From Hansfordia pulvinata (lineage: Eukaryota; Ascomycota; Sordariomycetes; Xylariales), in the NCBI GenBank assembly GCA_006538405.1, contig BJKQ01000012.1:965001-1029000 (forward strand): 64,000 bases of DNA, given 5' to 3'. Each line of letters begins with the position of its first letter. The stretch's first letter is position 1. The notes under the pieces are model-generated. The model worked only from the letters and a program-made list of their open reading frames with translations. It was not told the DNA's origin and ran no database searches. The translations under genes were made by a program, and so were the position numbers. Shown here in pieces: positions 43,534 through 54,163 of the stretch.

Positions 43534-44040
43534 CGTGAGATAGATAGGTAAGGTAGTCAGATGGCGGTTGTTTGACTGTCTTCCCAAAAGTGCAAGTCTG
43601 TGGAGGGTAGAAGACTTGAGATCCACATCCACATCCAAGACACAAGCGGGCCTTATATCTGTTATTCATGTGTTTTTGTAGCCTTTGTTTGCTTGTGTAC
43701 ATGGATTCCTATACATAGCCCATATGGTTGGCTTGGATGCTGGCACAAACCGGAAGCAAACTAGATCAAAGCCATTCGCAAGCGCTGTGGTTGGCCGGCT
43801 TCCGGAAGCAGCAAACCTCGTCGGAACAAACATGCACCTCGGACAACACACGAGCCGTCCGTCGCACCGACGAGTTTGCATTGTTTGTGTGCGCCGACAG
43901 CCATTCGCACTATCAGGATCCTCGGCCAGTCCCAAAGAAGAAGAAAGTATATTCTATGTAGTGCAGAAACCGAAACCGAAATTTACAACCAGCTCGTCCT
44001 CTATGGGTATCAAAGCAGTGGCGTACGAGTACGTTGGTAG
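43534..44040. other. Intergenic region
   Basis: Between the 81-residue protein and the vWA gene, both on the minus strand. One GTACGAGTAC motif at 44023-44032, immediately after the vWA stop. No gene seen. Confidence 0.45.
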
Positions 44041-45327
44041 CTACCTGCCAAAGAAACCCTTCAAAGGCTTCTTCCAGGACGACCCCTCCCCCCCCATCTC
44101 GGTCTTGTCCAGGCGCTTCTCCACGGCGCCACCAAGCGTCTTCAGGATGACTTCTTGCGTCAGGACCCTGGCGCCTCCGGCCGACTTGGAGGGTTTGATC
44201 TTGTCGTACGTGACCGTGTCGACGATGTCGCGGATCTTGTTCCCGTCCGCGTCCCTTTTCAGATTGTCCAACTTCTTGAGCGCCTTGGTCGCAGCCTTGT
44301 CGTCCCCGACCTGGGCGAACTGGATCCCCAGCTGGCTCGGGGGCGCGCCCATTACGTCCAGCCGCCGGGCCGCCGCCTGGATGAACGGCTTGGGGTCCTG
44401 AGGGGTGCTCGAGTGCTCGCCGTCCGTGAGGACGATCATGTTCAGCGGCTGCATGCATCTGGGGTCTCCCGTCGCCTTCACCTTCGCCTCGTACGCATCC
44501 AGGTACGCCACGATCAAGTCCCTGACTCGCTCTCCCGTAGGCGTGCCTCCTCGGGGCTTGACACTCCGGAACACGCGGCTGACCTCCTCCTGGGTCGTGA
44601 TGTTGAGCCAGCCTCCAGCGGCTTGCCCCTGCTCTGGTTTGCCCTCCACCGGTCGGCCAGACGCGTCTTTGTTGGTCGAATTGAAGAAGTGAATCTCGAT
44701 GCCGGGTTTGTTCCATTCGAGACAGACAGGGAGGATGTCATTGATCACCACAAGCACCTCGTCCCAGCGCGTCCCGCCCGATTTGTTGAGCGACTTGCTT
44801 TGTTCCATGGACCCCGAGTCGTCGACGAGGAAGATGGTGTGATAGGTCGCCATGAACCCGAATAGCGTGTCATCGTCGGGCACGACGGAAGCGCTAGAGA
44901 GGGCCGTGGACGTCCGGTAGGTGGGGTCTATCCCCAGTGACTGTCCGTCTTGAGTCCCGGTTGGGACGCTGATTGAGGGCCGAGGATTGGCGGCCGCAGA
45001 CTCGCTGTAGCTCGGCGGCGGCGGATAGGCCCGCTGACCCGAAGGTTGCGGCGTTCTCTGCAGCCGGCCCATGGTCTCAGAAGCGGCAGAAGGAGAAAAA
45101 GGAGGAGGAGTCCGGTGTGATGAGAGGCGCTTGAGGAGGGAGAGCTTGTGCGCTTGGCTGGGGTCTTGCACTGCGAGATCGGTCTGTCCGCCGGTGCCAA
45201 CGATGGCGATGAGGTCGTCGTACACGTGTAGGGTCTGGTTTTGTGGTTCAACAAGGAAGGGCAAGGCGGTTTCGAGAGGATCTGAGTCTCGGTAGTATGA
45301 TGCTGTTGTTGCTGCTGAGTGAGGCAT
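44041..45327 (-). CDS. von Willebrand factor type A domain protein
   Basis: Uninterrupted ORF of 428 residues from ATG 45327. The N-terminal 150 residues include LHVYDDLIAIVGTGGQTDLA and a Pro/Ser-rich linker. The vWA domain follows from about residue 158 (ATYHTIFLVDDSGSMEQSKS), with a complete metal-ion-dependent adhesion site: DxSGS at about 167, the threonine in RGGTPTGERV, and the aspartate in IVLTDGEHSS. The C-terminus is basic (KRLDKTEMGGEGSSWKKPLK). There is no signal peptide, so a cytosolic role is likely. vWA proteins of this type mediate Mg-dependent protein contacts; the partner is unknown. Confidence 0.9.
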   Translation of the reverse strand: MPHSAATTASYYRDSDPLETALPFLVEPQNQTLHVYDDLIAIVGTGGQTDLAVQDPSQAHKLSLLKRLSSHRTPPPFSPSAASETMGRLQRTPQPSGQRAYPPPPSYSESAAANPRPSISVPTGTQDGQSLGIDPTYRTSTALSSASVVPDDDTLFGFMATYHTIFLVDDSGSMEQSKSLNKSGGTRWDEVLVVINDILPVCLEWNKPGIEIHFFNSTNKDASGRPVEGKPEQGQAAGGWLNITTQEEVSRVFRSVKPRGGTPTGERVRDLIVAYLDAYEAKVKATGDPRCMQPLNMIVLTDGEHSSTPQDPKPFIQAAARRLDVMGAPPSQLGIQFAQVGDDKAATKALKKLDNLKRDADGNKIRDIVDTVTYDKIKPSKSAGGARVLTQEVILKTLGGAVEKRLDKTEMGGEGSSWKKPLKGFFGR

Positions 45328-46858
45328 AATGCGCTTTTATACAAGGCAATAGGGCTTTCTGTTTGCAAAGCGACAGGGAGCCGCGTCGTTGGACCTTAGT
45401 TTTTGTGATAAGTTTGCTCGCTCGCTTGTTTGTCCGTCTGTTAGTCCAAGTTTTGACAATCCCGGCCCAAATTTGTGGCCATCTTGCGCATGCGTAGGTA
45501 TTTATACCAGGGATGCAAGGAATAGAACCCAAGGATTGCAACAGTGTTGACGCCGCCGGGCCGGCTTCAACCGGATGCATACCTGCTCCAAGGCATGTTC
45601 CGTATAGCCCGGCCAAGGGGGCAATCCGTCTCGCGCCGGCTGCAAACCTAAAGACGACGCAGCCTCGCCGACCGCAGCATGTGAGAGACAGCCCTGCGAT
45701 GGAAGAGACATCGTAAGGCGTTATGGCGGGCGGACTCGCGAGGCGGCTCCGTGGCTGGGACGTAGGCAGTTAACAGGCTAAGGAGGTAGCCCGTGGATCA
45801 CATCACACAGCCCCCTTCCCCTCTCATCCCGGACTCGAGCCTTGTCGGTGGGCTATGCAGGTCCCGAGAACGCGCTGCGGCTGAGTGAGAGGCAGAGTGC
45901 AGAGTGCAGCACTGCCCACCCCTTCATTTGCATGTGTTTGTTCGTATGTGTGTGCGTGCTTGTGCGTGTGTATGTGTTGTGGCCTGGATGTTGGCTCGTT
46001 CCGTCTGCAATCGCGGGGATGCCTCCGGTTTTATGAAAGAGGCGGCATGTGAAGAATGTGGCGGAGGGTGGGACAAGCAAAATGCAATCGCAGACGTACA
46101 TTCCAGTCCACGACGACACATCACCATTGGAGGTCAGGTGCTGCCTTGGATACATTACCTTACATGTAGGTACCTCGTGGATGTATCCATGCCCACGTCT
46201 ATGTAGGTGTGCTCGTAGATGTAGTGTAGAGGTACCTGAGGCAACCTATGTACCATGGCACTGGCAATCTGAGGCCATCGCCCTTCACTGCTTTGGGCAC
46301 ATGTGGCGGGCTGTCTCGGCCTTCAGCACAACACAGCCTCCCCCACCATCCCACCTCAGCGTCACGTCACGGAGCTCTTCGCGGCGACAATGACGTTCTT
46401 TCCTGATGCAACCAGCACGGCCATCTCTCTCGCTCAACCGGGGCCCGCCTGTCAGCTGTGCGCGCCGTCGGTCGGCGATGTGGCGAAAAAAAAACATCGA
46501 CAGAGTGGCAAATTCGTCAGGCGCAGGCACTCCAACAGCGCGCTTGAGCCCACGTGCCCAGCACCTGCACTATCGCCAGAGATCCGGGGCACCCAAGGGG
46601 GCGAAAAGGCTGCCCCTCTTCCCCCTTGAATTCTCCCACACGTGCTGGCCTGCGCACTCTGGTTGGGCCCTTCCATTCATGCCCGTCTCTCCGGGTGGCG
46701 ATTCTCGAAAGAGCGCCGACGCGGTCTCTCATAATGGCCAAAGCTGCCCGCGCGGGACGGGCGTCGCCTCAAAAACCTTTTGAATGTCGCCCTCCTCCTT
46801 TGTTTGGCTTTCGCAACGAGGAAACCTGCGCTCGGCTGAGGACCGCACACCTGTCGCC
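45328..46858. other. Divergent intergenic region
   Basis: About 1.5 kb between the vWA (-) and lipase (+) genes. No credible gene. A GT-rich run lies at 45938-45982 and AGGTACCT-like palindromes lie at about 46168 and 46230. Confidence 0.45.
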
Positions 46859-48144
46859 ATGAAGCTCGGACATCTCGCGCGGCTCGTCGCGTCCATAGCC
46901 GTGGCATGCTCGCTGCCGCACGCCGTGGAGCAGCGCAGCGACGGCCTCCAGAGCCTGTCCGCGAGGGACGCGGCGCCGCAGGCGTACAAGGCTCAGGACT
47001 TTGCCATTAAGAGGTCGGGCAAATTCCAGGGCACCGTGGAGGACTTTTACAAGGAGAACTTCTACTCCAAGGATGGGTACAGGTGTAAGTTCAAACATCG
47101 GGTCGCCGGGGGAGGGAGTGGTCTGACCGTGAACGAGAATGGCGGCTGACCTATAGCGAGCGCGCGTGGGGTGGAAATAGTGCCCAAACTCAACCATGAA
47201 ATGGCCATGTTCGGCCGGTTCCTGAGAGGGCTGGCCGGGGCCGTCTTCCAGGCGGAGAACTTCAAGCAAGGCGGGCCCATCAAGTGCGCGCCCGGCAGGT
47301 CCTGCGGCAACCTCGACAAGCTGACGGTGTACCGCAAGCTCGAGAGCAAGAAGAAGGGCATGCTGAGCGCGGGCCAGCTCGGCGTCATCACCATCATGAA
47401 GGACCACAAGGCCATCCTGGTGTACCCCAAGAGCTCGACGAGCGTCCGCAACACCGTCGCCGCGTGAGTTCGCCCCCTCTCCTCATGCAGCCGGCAAGAG
47501 CCCCGCCAGCCTCGCACACAAACGCTGACCCCGTGCCGTCTCTACCCACTCCCAGACTACGCGCGTGGCCCAAGGCGCAGACCAAGATCACCGAGGAGTT
47601 CGGGCAGAAGCACGCCCGCGTCCACCCGGGGTACCTGGCGGCCGCCGACGAGATCTACGACGACACGCTCAGGGGCCTGAAGGACGCCGCCCGCGAGTTC
47701 AAGGGCTACACCATCCTGTTCAGCGGGCAGTCGATGGGCGCCGCGGTCGCCACGCTGCTTGCGGCGCGGCTGCGGGCGGACCGCAACTTCGACATCGACG
47801 GCAGCATGAAGGAGGGCATGAAGGTGTTCCCCATAGCCATGGCGCGCCTGGGCGACCAGGCCTTCGCGCGCGGGCTCGCCGCCATGTTCCCCGAGATGGT
47901 CCGCTTCACCAGCAGGGACGACCCCATCCCGGCCCTGCCGCCCGTCGGCTTCGGCTACGACCACACGCCCGTCGAGGCGTGGATGCGCAAGGCGTCCAAC
48001 GACGACACCGACACCGTCACCTTCCCGACCGTGATCTGCACCGGGTACGCCAACAAGATGTGCAGCGGCGGGACCAACGTCCTGACGGGGCTCTACAACT
48101 GGCCCGAGAACCACGTCGAGTACTTTGGGTATCCCAAGCTGTGA
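46859..48144 (+). CDS. Secreted class 3 (alpha/beta-hydrolase) lipase
   Basis: Predicted extracellular triacylglycerol lipase or esterase. Three exons, 46859-47084, 47157-47463 and 47556-48144, phase-consistent, 373 residues. The N-terminal signal peptide is MKLGHLARLVASIAVACSLP, with a possible dibasic-poor propeptide (EQRSDGLQSLSARD) after it. The catalytic serine sits in FSGQSMGAAVATLLA (about residue 235), the aspartate is probably in RFTSRDDPIPALPP, and the histidine in ENHVEYFGYPKL near the end, the order of class 3 lipases. The nucleophile elbow is GQSMG rather than the usual GHSLG. Substrate preference cannot be read. Confidence 0.88.
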
Positions 48145-48941
48145 GGCGGACCGGCGTGTCGGCATCAATAATCATCATGGCGGCAAAATATTGTACTAAG
48201 AAGCGTTCATCTTTCATGTTTCGAGCCAAGCGAGACTTGATTTCACTCATTAAAACTGAGTACATCCGGTGAAGCATGTGACGACAGTAGCCTCGCCACA
48301 GCAGGCTTCCTGCCTGATATCTACCAATTTCAAGTAGCAGCATTAGAGCGTCGCAGTGCTCCAAGAAGAAACAGCAGCCCGAGATGACCTGTCAGTGGCC
48401 ATGCTCAGAAACTTGGGACTTCTCTGGTCTCGCATATCCCAGCCAGTTTCTGGCAAGCCCTCCGACTACTCGTAGGCGGACATCTCACCGTCCATGGTGA
48501 ACTTGGGGCCTGGAGGAGTGCCGGCCACTGCCCAAGGAGCTTCGTATCCCCCGCCGGCGCTGTATCTTCCCAGACTGCTTTCGCGTGCGCGTCGTGCCCG
48601 CCTGAGAGTCAGGGTTCATAGTGCGGTGTTGGGGGCGGGCGTGTGAAGCCAAGGACAATCCAGTCCAACTGACGCGATTGCATCCAGGATCTAGTAACGA
48701 TTTGCAACAGTCTGTGGCACCGGGATATCTGGATCCGTCTGTTGTCACCGTTCTTCTCCCAGAAGAGCCCTGGCCGGGCGCTCCAGTCGTCCCGGTTGGC
48801 CTCGAGCCTCCCACAAGCTTCGTAGTAAAGACCACCCACGGCAGCGAGCCAGGACGCGACCAGACACGAGTTCGCAGGGCACTAGCCGGAACCACGAAAA
48901 TGCGCGTTTTCCAGATGCCAGCAGGTTGCTTTCGAGCCTTT
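48145..48941. other. Convergent intergenic region
   Basis: Between the lipase and AlkB-like stops. No gene that I can support; open frames are short and overlapping. Confidence 0.5.
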
Positions 48942-49871
48942 TCACTTTGGCCCCTCCTGCTGCCCACCGCCCTCCCCAGCCGCCGGACCGGCCAGGCTGG
49001 TCTTCCACCTCTTCTCCTTCTCGATGCCCAGCCGGGCCTGCGCCGTGTCGCACAGGGCGGCATCGCCGCACTCGCAGACGGGCGGGTCGCGGATCCAGCG
49101 GTACGTGATGCTCCAGCGGTCGCCGCGGCGGCGGACACGGGAGGCGGAGCCAGATCCGGCGACCTCGTTGTTGTTGTCGTCGTCGTCCTCGTTGCCTTCG
49201 CCTTCGCCTTCGCCGCCGCCGCCGCCGCCACGGCCTGTGCCCGTCAGCGGGTCCGTCTTGCGCTTGCGGATGCCGTGGGTCCAGTGCAGCCGGGCGTCGC
49301 CGGCCATGCGCATCATGCTGCGCGGGGTGAGGTCGACCTCGACGACCTGTTTGATGATCTCCTTCGCCTTTGCCTGCGGCCGAAGATCCGCGCCGCGCTC
49401 TCCGTCGTCGTCGTCGTCCTCGTCCTCGCCAACACCACCACCACCACCACCGCCGCCGCCACTAACGGGCCGCTTCCGCGCGAACTGCATGACGACGGGG
49501 CTCCCCAGCGACAGCGCGTACAGCTGGTCGTAGGCCGAGTGCGTGTCGACGTGCGGCGGGATCCCGGCACCCGGCGGGTAGTGCTGCAGGCAGACCTGGT
49601 CGGGCGGGCGGGCCTCCCCGGGGGGCAGCAGGGCCGCCAGCCAGCCGGGGAAGGGCCTGAAGGGCACGTCCGGGTCGACGCCGAACGTCTTGTAGTCGAA
49701 GGTGTAGCCGTAGTGCAGCGACAGGCGCCCCTGTCCGCCGCCGCCGCCGCCGCCGCGGTCGGGCCAGTCCAGCCCGCGGAACACGGCGATCAGCTCCGCC
49801 TCGTGCTCCGCCGTGATGAAGTCGTCCTGCCAGTAGAGCCCGGAGACCTCGAGCGGCAGCTCCCGCATCAT
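48942..49871 (-). CDS. AlkB-like 2-oxoglutarate/Fe(II) dioxygenase
   Basis: Single ORF, 309 residues, starting MMRELPLEVSGLYWQDDFIT. It oxidises a substrate using Fe(II) and 2-oxoglutarate; AlkB members demethylate nucleic acids or modify tRNA. Family landmarks: YGYTFDYKTFGVD, CLQHYPPGAGIPPHVDTH with the iron-binding H-x-D at about residues 107 and 109, a distal histidine in RLHWTHGIRKRKTD (about 199), and an arginine in DRWSITYRW for 2-oxoglutarate. The closest shape is the ALKBH8-type oxygenase domain without a methyltransferase. Three low-complexity inserts (poly-Gly at about 40-46, Gly/Asp at 138-160, Gly/Glu/Asp at about 215-235) interrupt the fold, yet the frame is intact. Confidence 0.85.
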   Translation of the reverse strand: MMRELPLEVSGLYWQDDFITAEHEAELIAVFRGLDWPDRGGGGGGGQGRLSLHYGYTFDYKTFGVDPDVPFRPFPGWLAALLPPGEARPPDQVCLQHYPPGAGIPPHVDTHSAYDQLYALSLGSPVVMQFARKRPVSGGGGGGGGGVGEDEDDDDDGERGADLRPQAKAKEIIKQVVEVDLTPRSMMRMAGDARLHWTHGIRKRKTDPLTGTGRGGGGGGEGEGEGNEDDDDNNNEVAGSGSASRVRRRGDRWSITYRWIRDPPVCECGDAALCDTAQARLGIEKEKRWKTSLAGPAAGEGGGQQEGPK

Positions 49872-50482
49872 TTGGGGGTTTGTTGCTGGGAGGTTTCGTC
49901 GGTGAGGTTATGATTTGCAAGGGAGATGACGACAAAGTGGAAGCCGCTGTGAGCCGCCGGTCGCCGGAGCTCCCAGTCGGAAACTCTATGGCGGGATTCT
50001 GCCGCGTCTGACCGCTTTGAACTGGCGGGTGCGAATGGGCGGGACGGAGCAGTCAAGCATTCACAAGTATACAATAAAAGCCAGCTGGTGCACATGTAGA
50101 ACTAGATCCTGATGTCTATGTCTATGCTTGAGTCTTGTCCGGTCTACGAGCACAGCCCATTTTCATAGTATTGGCCCGCTACGAACGTAGTCCCGGTCCA
50201 AGTCCAGCCAAAGGCAATTCACAACTTCAAACATCTCAACGACATCGGAATCTGAACAGGCCTCTGCTCAAAGTCCTGGTACCGCGATCCTTTTCCAGAA
50301 AGAAGCAAGACTTCTCCAGCAAGAAGACGAGAAAAGGCCATCGCTGGCCTATAGCTCAGGATACACGTCTCTGCAGCGCCCGTCAGCGTCCTCCATTTCC
50401 ACCCAGGCGGGCTGATCCAAATGCCAGGGGGGTGGGGGAGGGGCGAAACGACAGAAAAAAGAGAAAAAAAAAAGAGAAGCAC
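49872..50482. other. Intergenic region
   Basis: Upstream of the AlkB-like gene and downstream of the nitrilase gene (both minus). No gene seen. Confidence 0.5.
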
Positions 50483-51697
50483 TCACGTCCTCCGCACCAG
50501 CGGCATCTTGCCCCTCACGTCCCGGACGCGGTCGAGGTCGATGTCGACGATGCCGAGCTCGCCCACCGCGCCCTCCTCGGCCTCCCAGCGCGGCTCGGCC
50601 CCGCCTCCGTCCCCGCCCTCGCCCTCGCCGACGTCGCGCACCCCCTTGAGCCGGCACACCACCGCGCCCCAGGGGTCCACGACCATGCTGCACCCGTAGC
50701 TGACCCTCCTGCCCCCTTTCCCCTCCGCGTCCGCGTGCCGCCCGACCTGCGCCGCCCCGACCACCCAGCTCTGCGACTCGATCGCCCGCGCCCGCAGCAG
50801 CACCTCCCAGTGCGCCTGCCCCGTCGGCACCGTGAACGCCGACGGGTAGAGGAGGACCTGGGCGGCTGCTGCCGACGACGAAGGCGGCGGCTGCGCGAGG
50901 TGAGCGGCGGCCTCGGGGAACCTCAGGTCGAAGCACACGAGGCTCCCGAGGCGGCCGACGGGCGACGCGAACGGCGGCGTGAACCCGGCCCCCGCCTGGG
51001 TCGTGGCCGACTCGCGCAGCGACGACGCCGGGTAGTCGAACAGGTGCAGCTTGTCGTACGCGGCGTGCGCCACCAGCTCCCCGCTCTCGTCAATGTAGAC
51101 GGTGCGGTTGTAGAGCTTCTTCTGGGCCGCCTCGGTCGTGCCCACCGTGCCCGTGCCCGCGCCCGCGCCCGTGCCCGTGCCTGTGCCCACCGTGCCCTCC
51201 TCGCCCGTAGCAGCAGGCACGTGGACGCCCACGTGGACCGCGAGGCGGTGCTCGGCGGCCGCGGCGCGCAGGCCCGCGACGAAGGGCGAGCTCGACTCGG
51301 GCCGCGCCAGCGCCAGCGACTCCTGCGGCGACCCGGCAATGTAGTCAGATGCCTCGGGAAGGAACAGGACCTGTTGTTGACCGCTCCCAGACGGCCAGTT
51401 CGTCAGTCACCGTTCGGGAAAGGAGAGGGAGAAAAGGCGAGCTGTGTGGCGGCGATCTACATATCTTCTCGCCCGGCCCATAGAGTGCATCAGTACCTTT
51501 GCGCCCGCCGCAGCAGCTCTGCTCATCAGCCCGACGCACTGCTCGAGGTTGCGCGCCATCGACGCCGACGAGCATATCTGCCCGATAGCCTGCGGATCGT
51601 CATGTGTCAGCCGAGCCGGGGCCTGAAGCAAAGTCGGTGGGCGGCGTCGCGTGTGCGCCGCTGGTCAGGAGGGGGGCTGACGAACTGCTCGCGCCAT
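50483..51697 (-). CDS. Nitrilase-superfamily amidase (NIT2-like)
   Basis: Carbon-nitrogen hydrolase. Main exons 51589-51497 and 51370-50483. They join AIGQICSSASMARNLEQCVG, ending AAAAGAKV, to LFLPEASDYIAGSPQ across a GT-AG intron. The catalytic triad is visible: Glu in LFLPEASDY, Lys in YDKLHLFDYP, Cys in SLVCFDLRFPE. The layout matches omega-amidase/NIT2 or deaminated-glutathione amidase enzymes that clean up side products of transamination. The first exon is short and uncertain: ATG 51697 (MARAVRQPP) fits only with a non-consensus donor, while the acceptor at 51590 is clear. A Gly/Thr-rich insert (GTGTGTGAGAGTGTV) sits in an external loop. Confidence 0.85.
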
Positions 51698-52190
51698 CCT
51701 TGTTACCGGGACTGATCGGTCATGCGAAGTTGAAGGCCGATCTACAAAGTACTGCTGCGCCGCACGCGTTGGAGTCGTGGCCGGAGACAAGACAAGGAGA
51801 GACGCGCCCCGCAGCGCCGGGGACGCACATACAGATACTCGTACGTCCGAATGCAGGCCCCACCAAGTGCGGTACCGGCATCGCGTCATCACGGGGCTAA
51901 CCCGGCCACCAACCAAGCCGGCCGTCTCTGGTGTCTACTCGACTATGCACACGCCAGCAGCTCACAAGACAAAACAAACAAAATCGCGAATGACTGCAGG
52001 CCGTTCGCAAATGGTTGCTCGGCGGTCTATTGTATACAACTCGTCAAATATGAAAGCAATCGCTGAGCCGCTGACGGCCAAGGGCAGCTCGTCTCGCGGC
52101 ACACGGGCTGGGCCGTCAACCCTCAGGACCTGACAGCTCCTGTCAGTGCAGCCGGTTCCTGAGTCGCTCGCTCGCCCTCACCCGGGCTGC
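51698..52190. other. Intergenic region
   Basis: Between the nitrilase-like and TAF4 genes. Contains one TACTCGTA motif at 51836-51843. No gene seen. Confidence 0.5.
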
Positions 52191-54163
52191 TTACTTCTCC
52201 TTGGCGACTTTGTCGCCAAAGTCCGACGTATCAAGCTTGTCGTACGCCATCTGCAGGGCCCTGCCGTCGTACCCAATGTCCTCGAGCACATATATCCAAT
52301 CCCTCAGCTGAATGTTCTTGCCCTTCTCCGAGTCCTCGCGGAACTTCCCCAGCGGGTTGTTGCTGGGTCGCGTCTGCGGGCCCCGCGTCGGTCGCACAGT
52401 GCCGGCTCCTGGAGTCCCTGGCGGCCCTGCGCCGCCTTTGGGCGTGTTGGCCCCACTGCCGCCCCCCATCATCCAGCTGTATTTCTTCTTCTTGCCTCCT
52501 CCCGCAAAAAGACTGACCGTCTGGTTGACCTGTGTACTGCTGGTTTCCGCCAGCTTCGCCATCTTTTTGCTTTCCTTCTTCGTAGGCGCCTTGTCGCCGT
52601 CTGGTGCCACCGAACCTGGCGTGCCTGGCGCCACCGAGCCGGCGCGCGATCCCTCATCGCCCTTGTCCTTGTCGTCGCCTTTCTCCAGACGCCGTTGTCG
52701 CTTCTTCAGTCGCGCCTCTTCAGCATCCCGTGCCTGCTTCCCCACGCCTAACAGTGCCTCCACGATGTGATTGGTTGGTGAAGAGTTTGGTGTCGGCAGA
52801 CCGGTCGACATTTTGTCGGCAGAGCCTGAATAGTCAGTGAGAGGAACACACGTGCACTGGACGCAGACTTACGTTTTTGTGATTTCGAACGTGGGCTGCC
52901 CGTGGTTTCGTCCCCAGGCTTGGAGCCGTTCTCTGCCGTGCTGGGCGCGTCCGTCATGGCTACATCGGCCCACTCATCTGGCACGGCGCCATGGGTTGTC
53001 TGCTGACGCGTCGTGGCTATCCGGTTCGCGTCCCCAAGCAAGTGGCGCAAGTGACTTTGCGTTGCAAGAGACAACAGCGCAATCTGGTCAACCAAGTATG
53101 CGTCCTTGGGGATGAAAGAGCCGTGAGTCGTCACAACCGTTCCATCGTCTGCCTTCTTCGTCGACACCTGAATCTCAGGCTTGGGGAAATCAGTTGGGTT
53201 CTGGAACTTGCCCATCTGTGACGTCCTCCCCTCTGTCTTGAGCTCCGTGTTTACCTCCAGGCCATGATGTTTGGCCATGTCGTGGATGCGTCGGTGCAGC
53301 AGACCCGGGATGAGGAGATTATGTTGGATTTCATGGCTTCGGGCCGCCGACAGTTGTCTGGCTGCCTCGTTCCATGCCTTGTCAGCTACCTCAGCGGCCA
53401 GCTCGTCAGCGCTCTTGACTGGTGTTTGTGCAGCGGGTTGGTTCATGGTTCCAGCTCCGAAGAACGAGTTTCGGTTCCCGGGGTCGTAGGCCGGAAATCC
53501 TTCTCTCGTCTCGTCGTCATACAATGCCTCTGTCTCTTGTTCAAGATCGATGCCAGTGCCGGCGAGCATATCGTCCATGTCGTAGGCATTCTCCTTCGTC
53601 TGCTTTGCAGCCATTGAAGGTGCCGTGGTCGGGGGTCCCATGTTGCCCACAGGGGCGGGTGTGGGCGGAATGGGCGCCAGGGTCGATGTAGCGTACGAGT
53701 ATTGCGGGCCAGTTGCTACTGGGGAAGGCAGTTGCTGGTGAACAGGTAGAGGGGTCGTCGCGGTCGGTGTGGTGGCGGTGGGAGTTGGGGCATTGGAGGG
53801 CATAGGGAGACCGGCCGACTGAGGCGCAGGTGGTTGGCCATTCGGCTGGTTCTTTTGGTACGGCGTGGTGTGCGCGTTGGGATTCTGACCGAGCCCCGGT
53901 GTCGGCATTGGGATCGAAGGCGATGCTGGACCAAAGTTCGGGGTTGCGGCACCGGGAGTCGTGGCAGGCGGGCTACCCGCAGGAAGGTAGGGAGAGTTGA
54001 CATAGGGAGAGCCCGGTTGGGATTGAGGCCCGGGCGAGGGTCTCGCGAGCTTATTAGGCGCGGGCGCAAAGGCAGCTGATGGTGTGTTGGGCGACGATGC
54101 CTGAGGCGAGAAGGCAGCTTGAGGCAGCTGGGGAGGCGGAACAGCAGTCTGCTGTTGCGACAT
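52191..54163 (-). CDS. TAF4: TFIID subunit 4
   Basis: Core subunit of the general transcription factor TFIID; pairs with TAF12 through a histone-like fold. Two exons, 54163-52873 and 52825-52191, phase-consistent, 641 residues starting MSQQQTAVPPPQLPQAAFSP. The first 200 residues are Pro/Ser/Gln/Ala-rich. The conserved C-terminal TAF4 domain starts around MDDMLAGTGIDLEQETEALY and includes AWNEAARQLSAARSHEIQHN and FIPKDAYLVDQIALLSLATQ, ending DWIYVLEDIGYDGRALQMAY. A disordered charged linker follows the intron. It diverges from the YSH1 gene across about 1.1 kb. The ATG at 54163 is used because the longer frame upstream begins with a non-ATG codon. Confidence 0.92.

Noticed and set aside
48621..49913. 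430-codon plus-strand frame over the AlkB-like gene
   Set aside because: It is a shadow frame; the minus strand carries the full 2-oxoglutarate dioxygenase motifs.
50135..51715. 526-codon plus-strand frame over the nitrilase-like gene
   Set aside because: It is antisense to an enzyme with all its catalytic residues and is Arg/Pro/His-rich.
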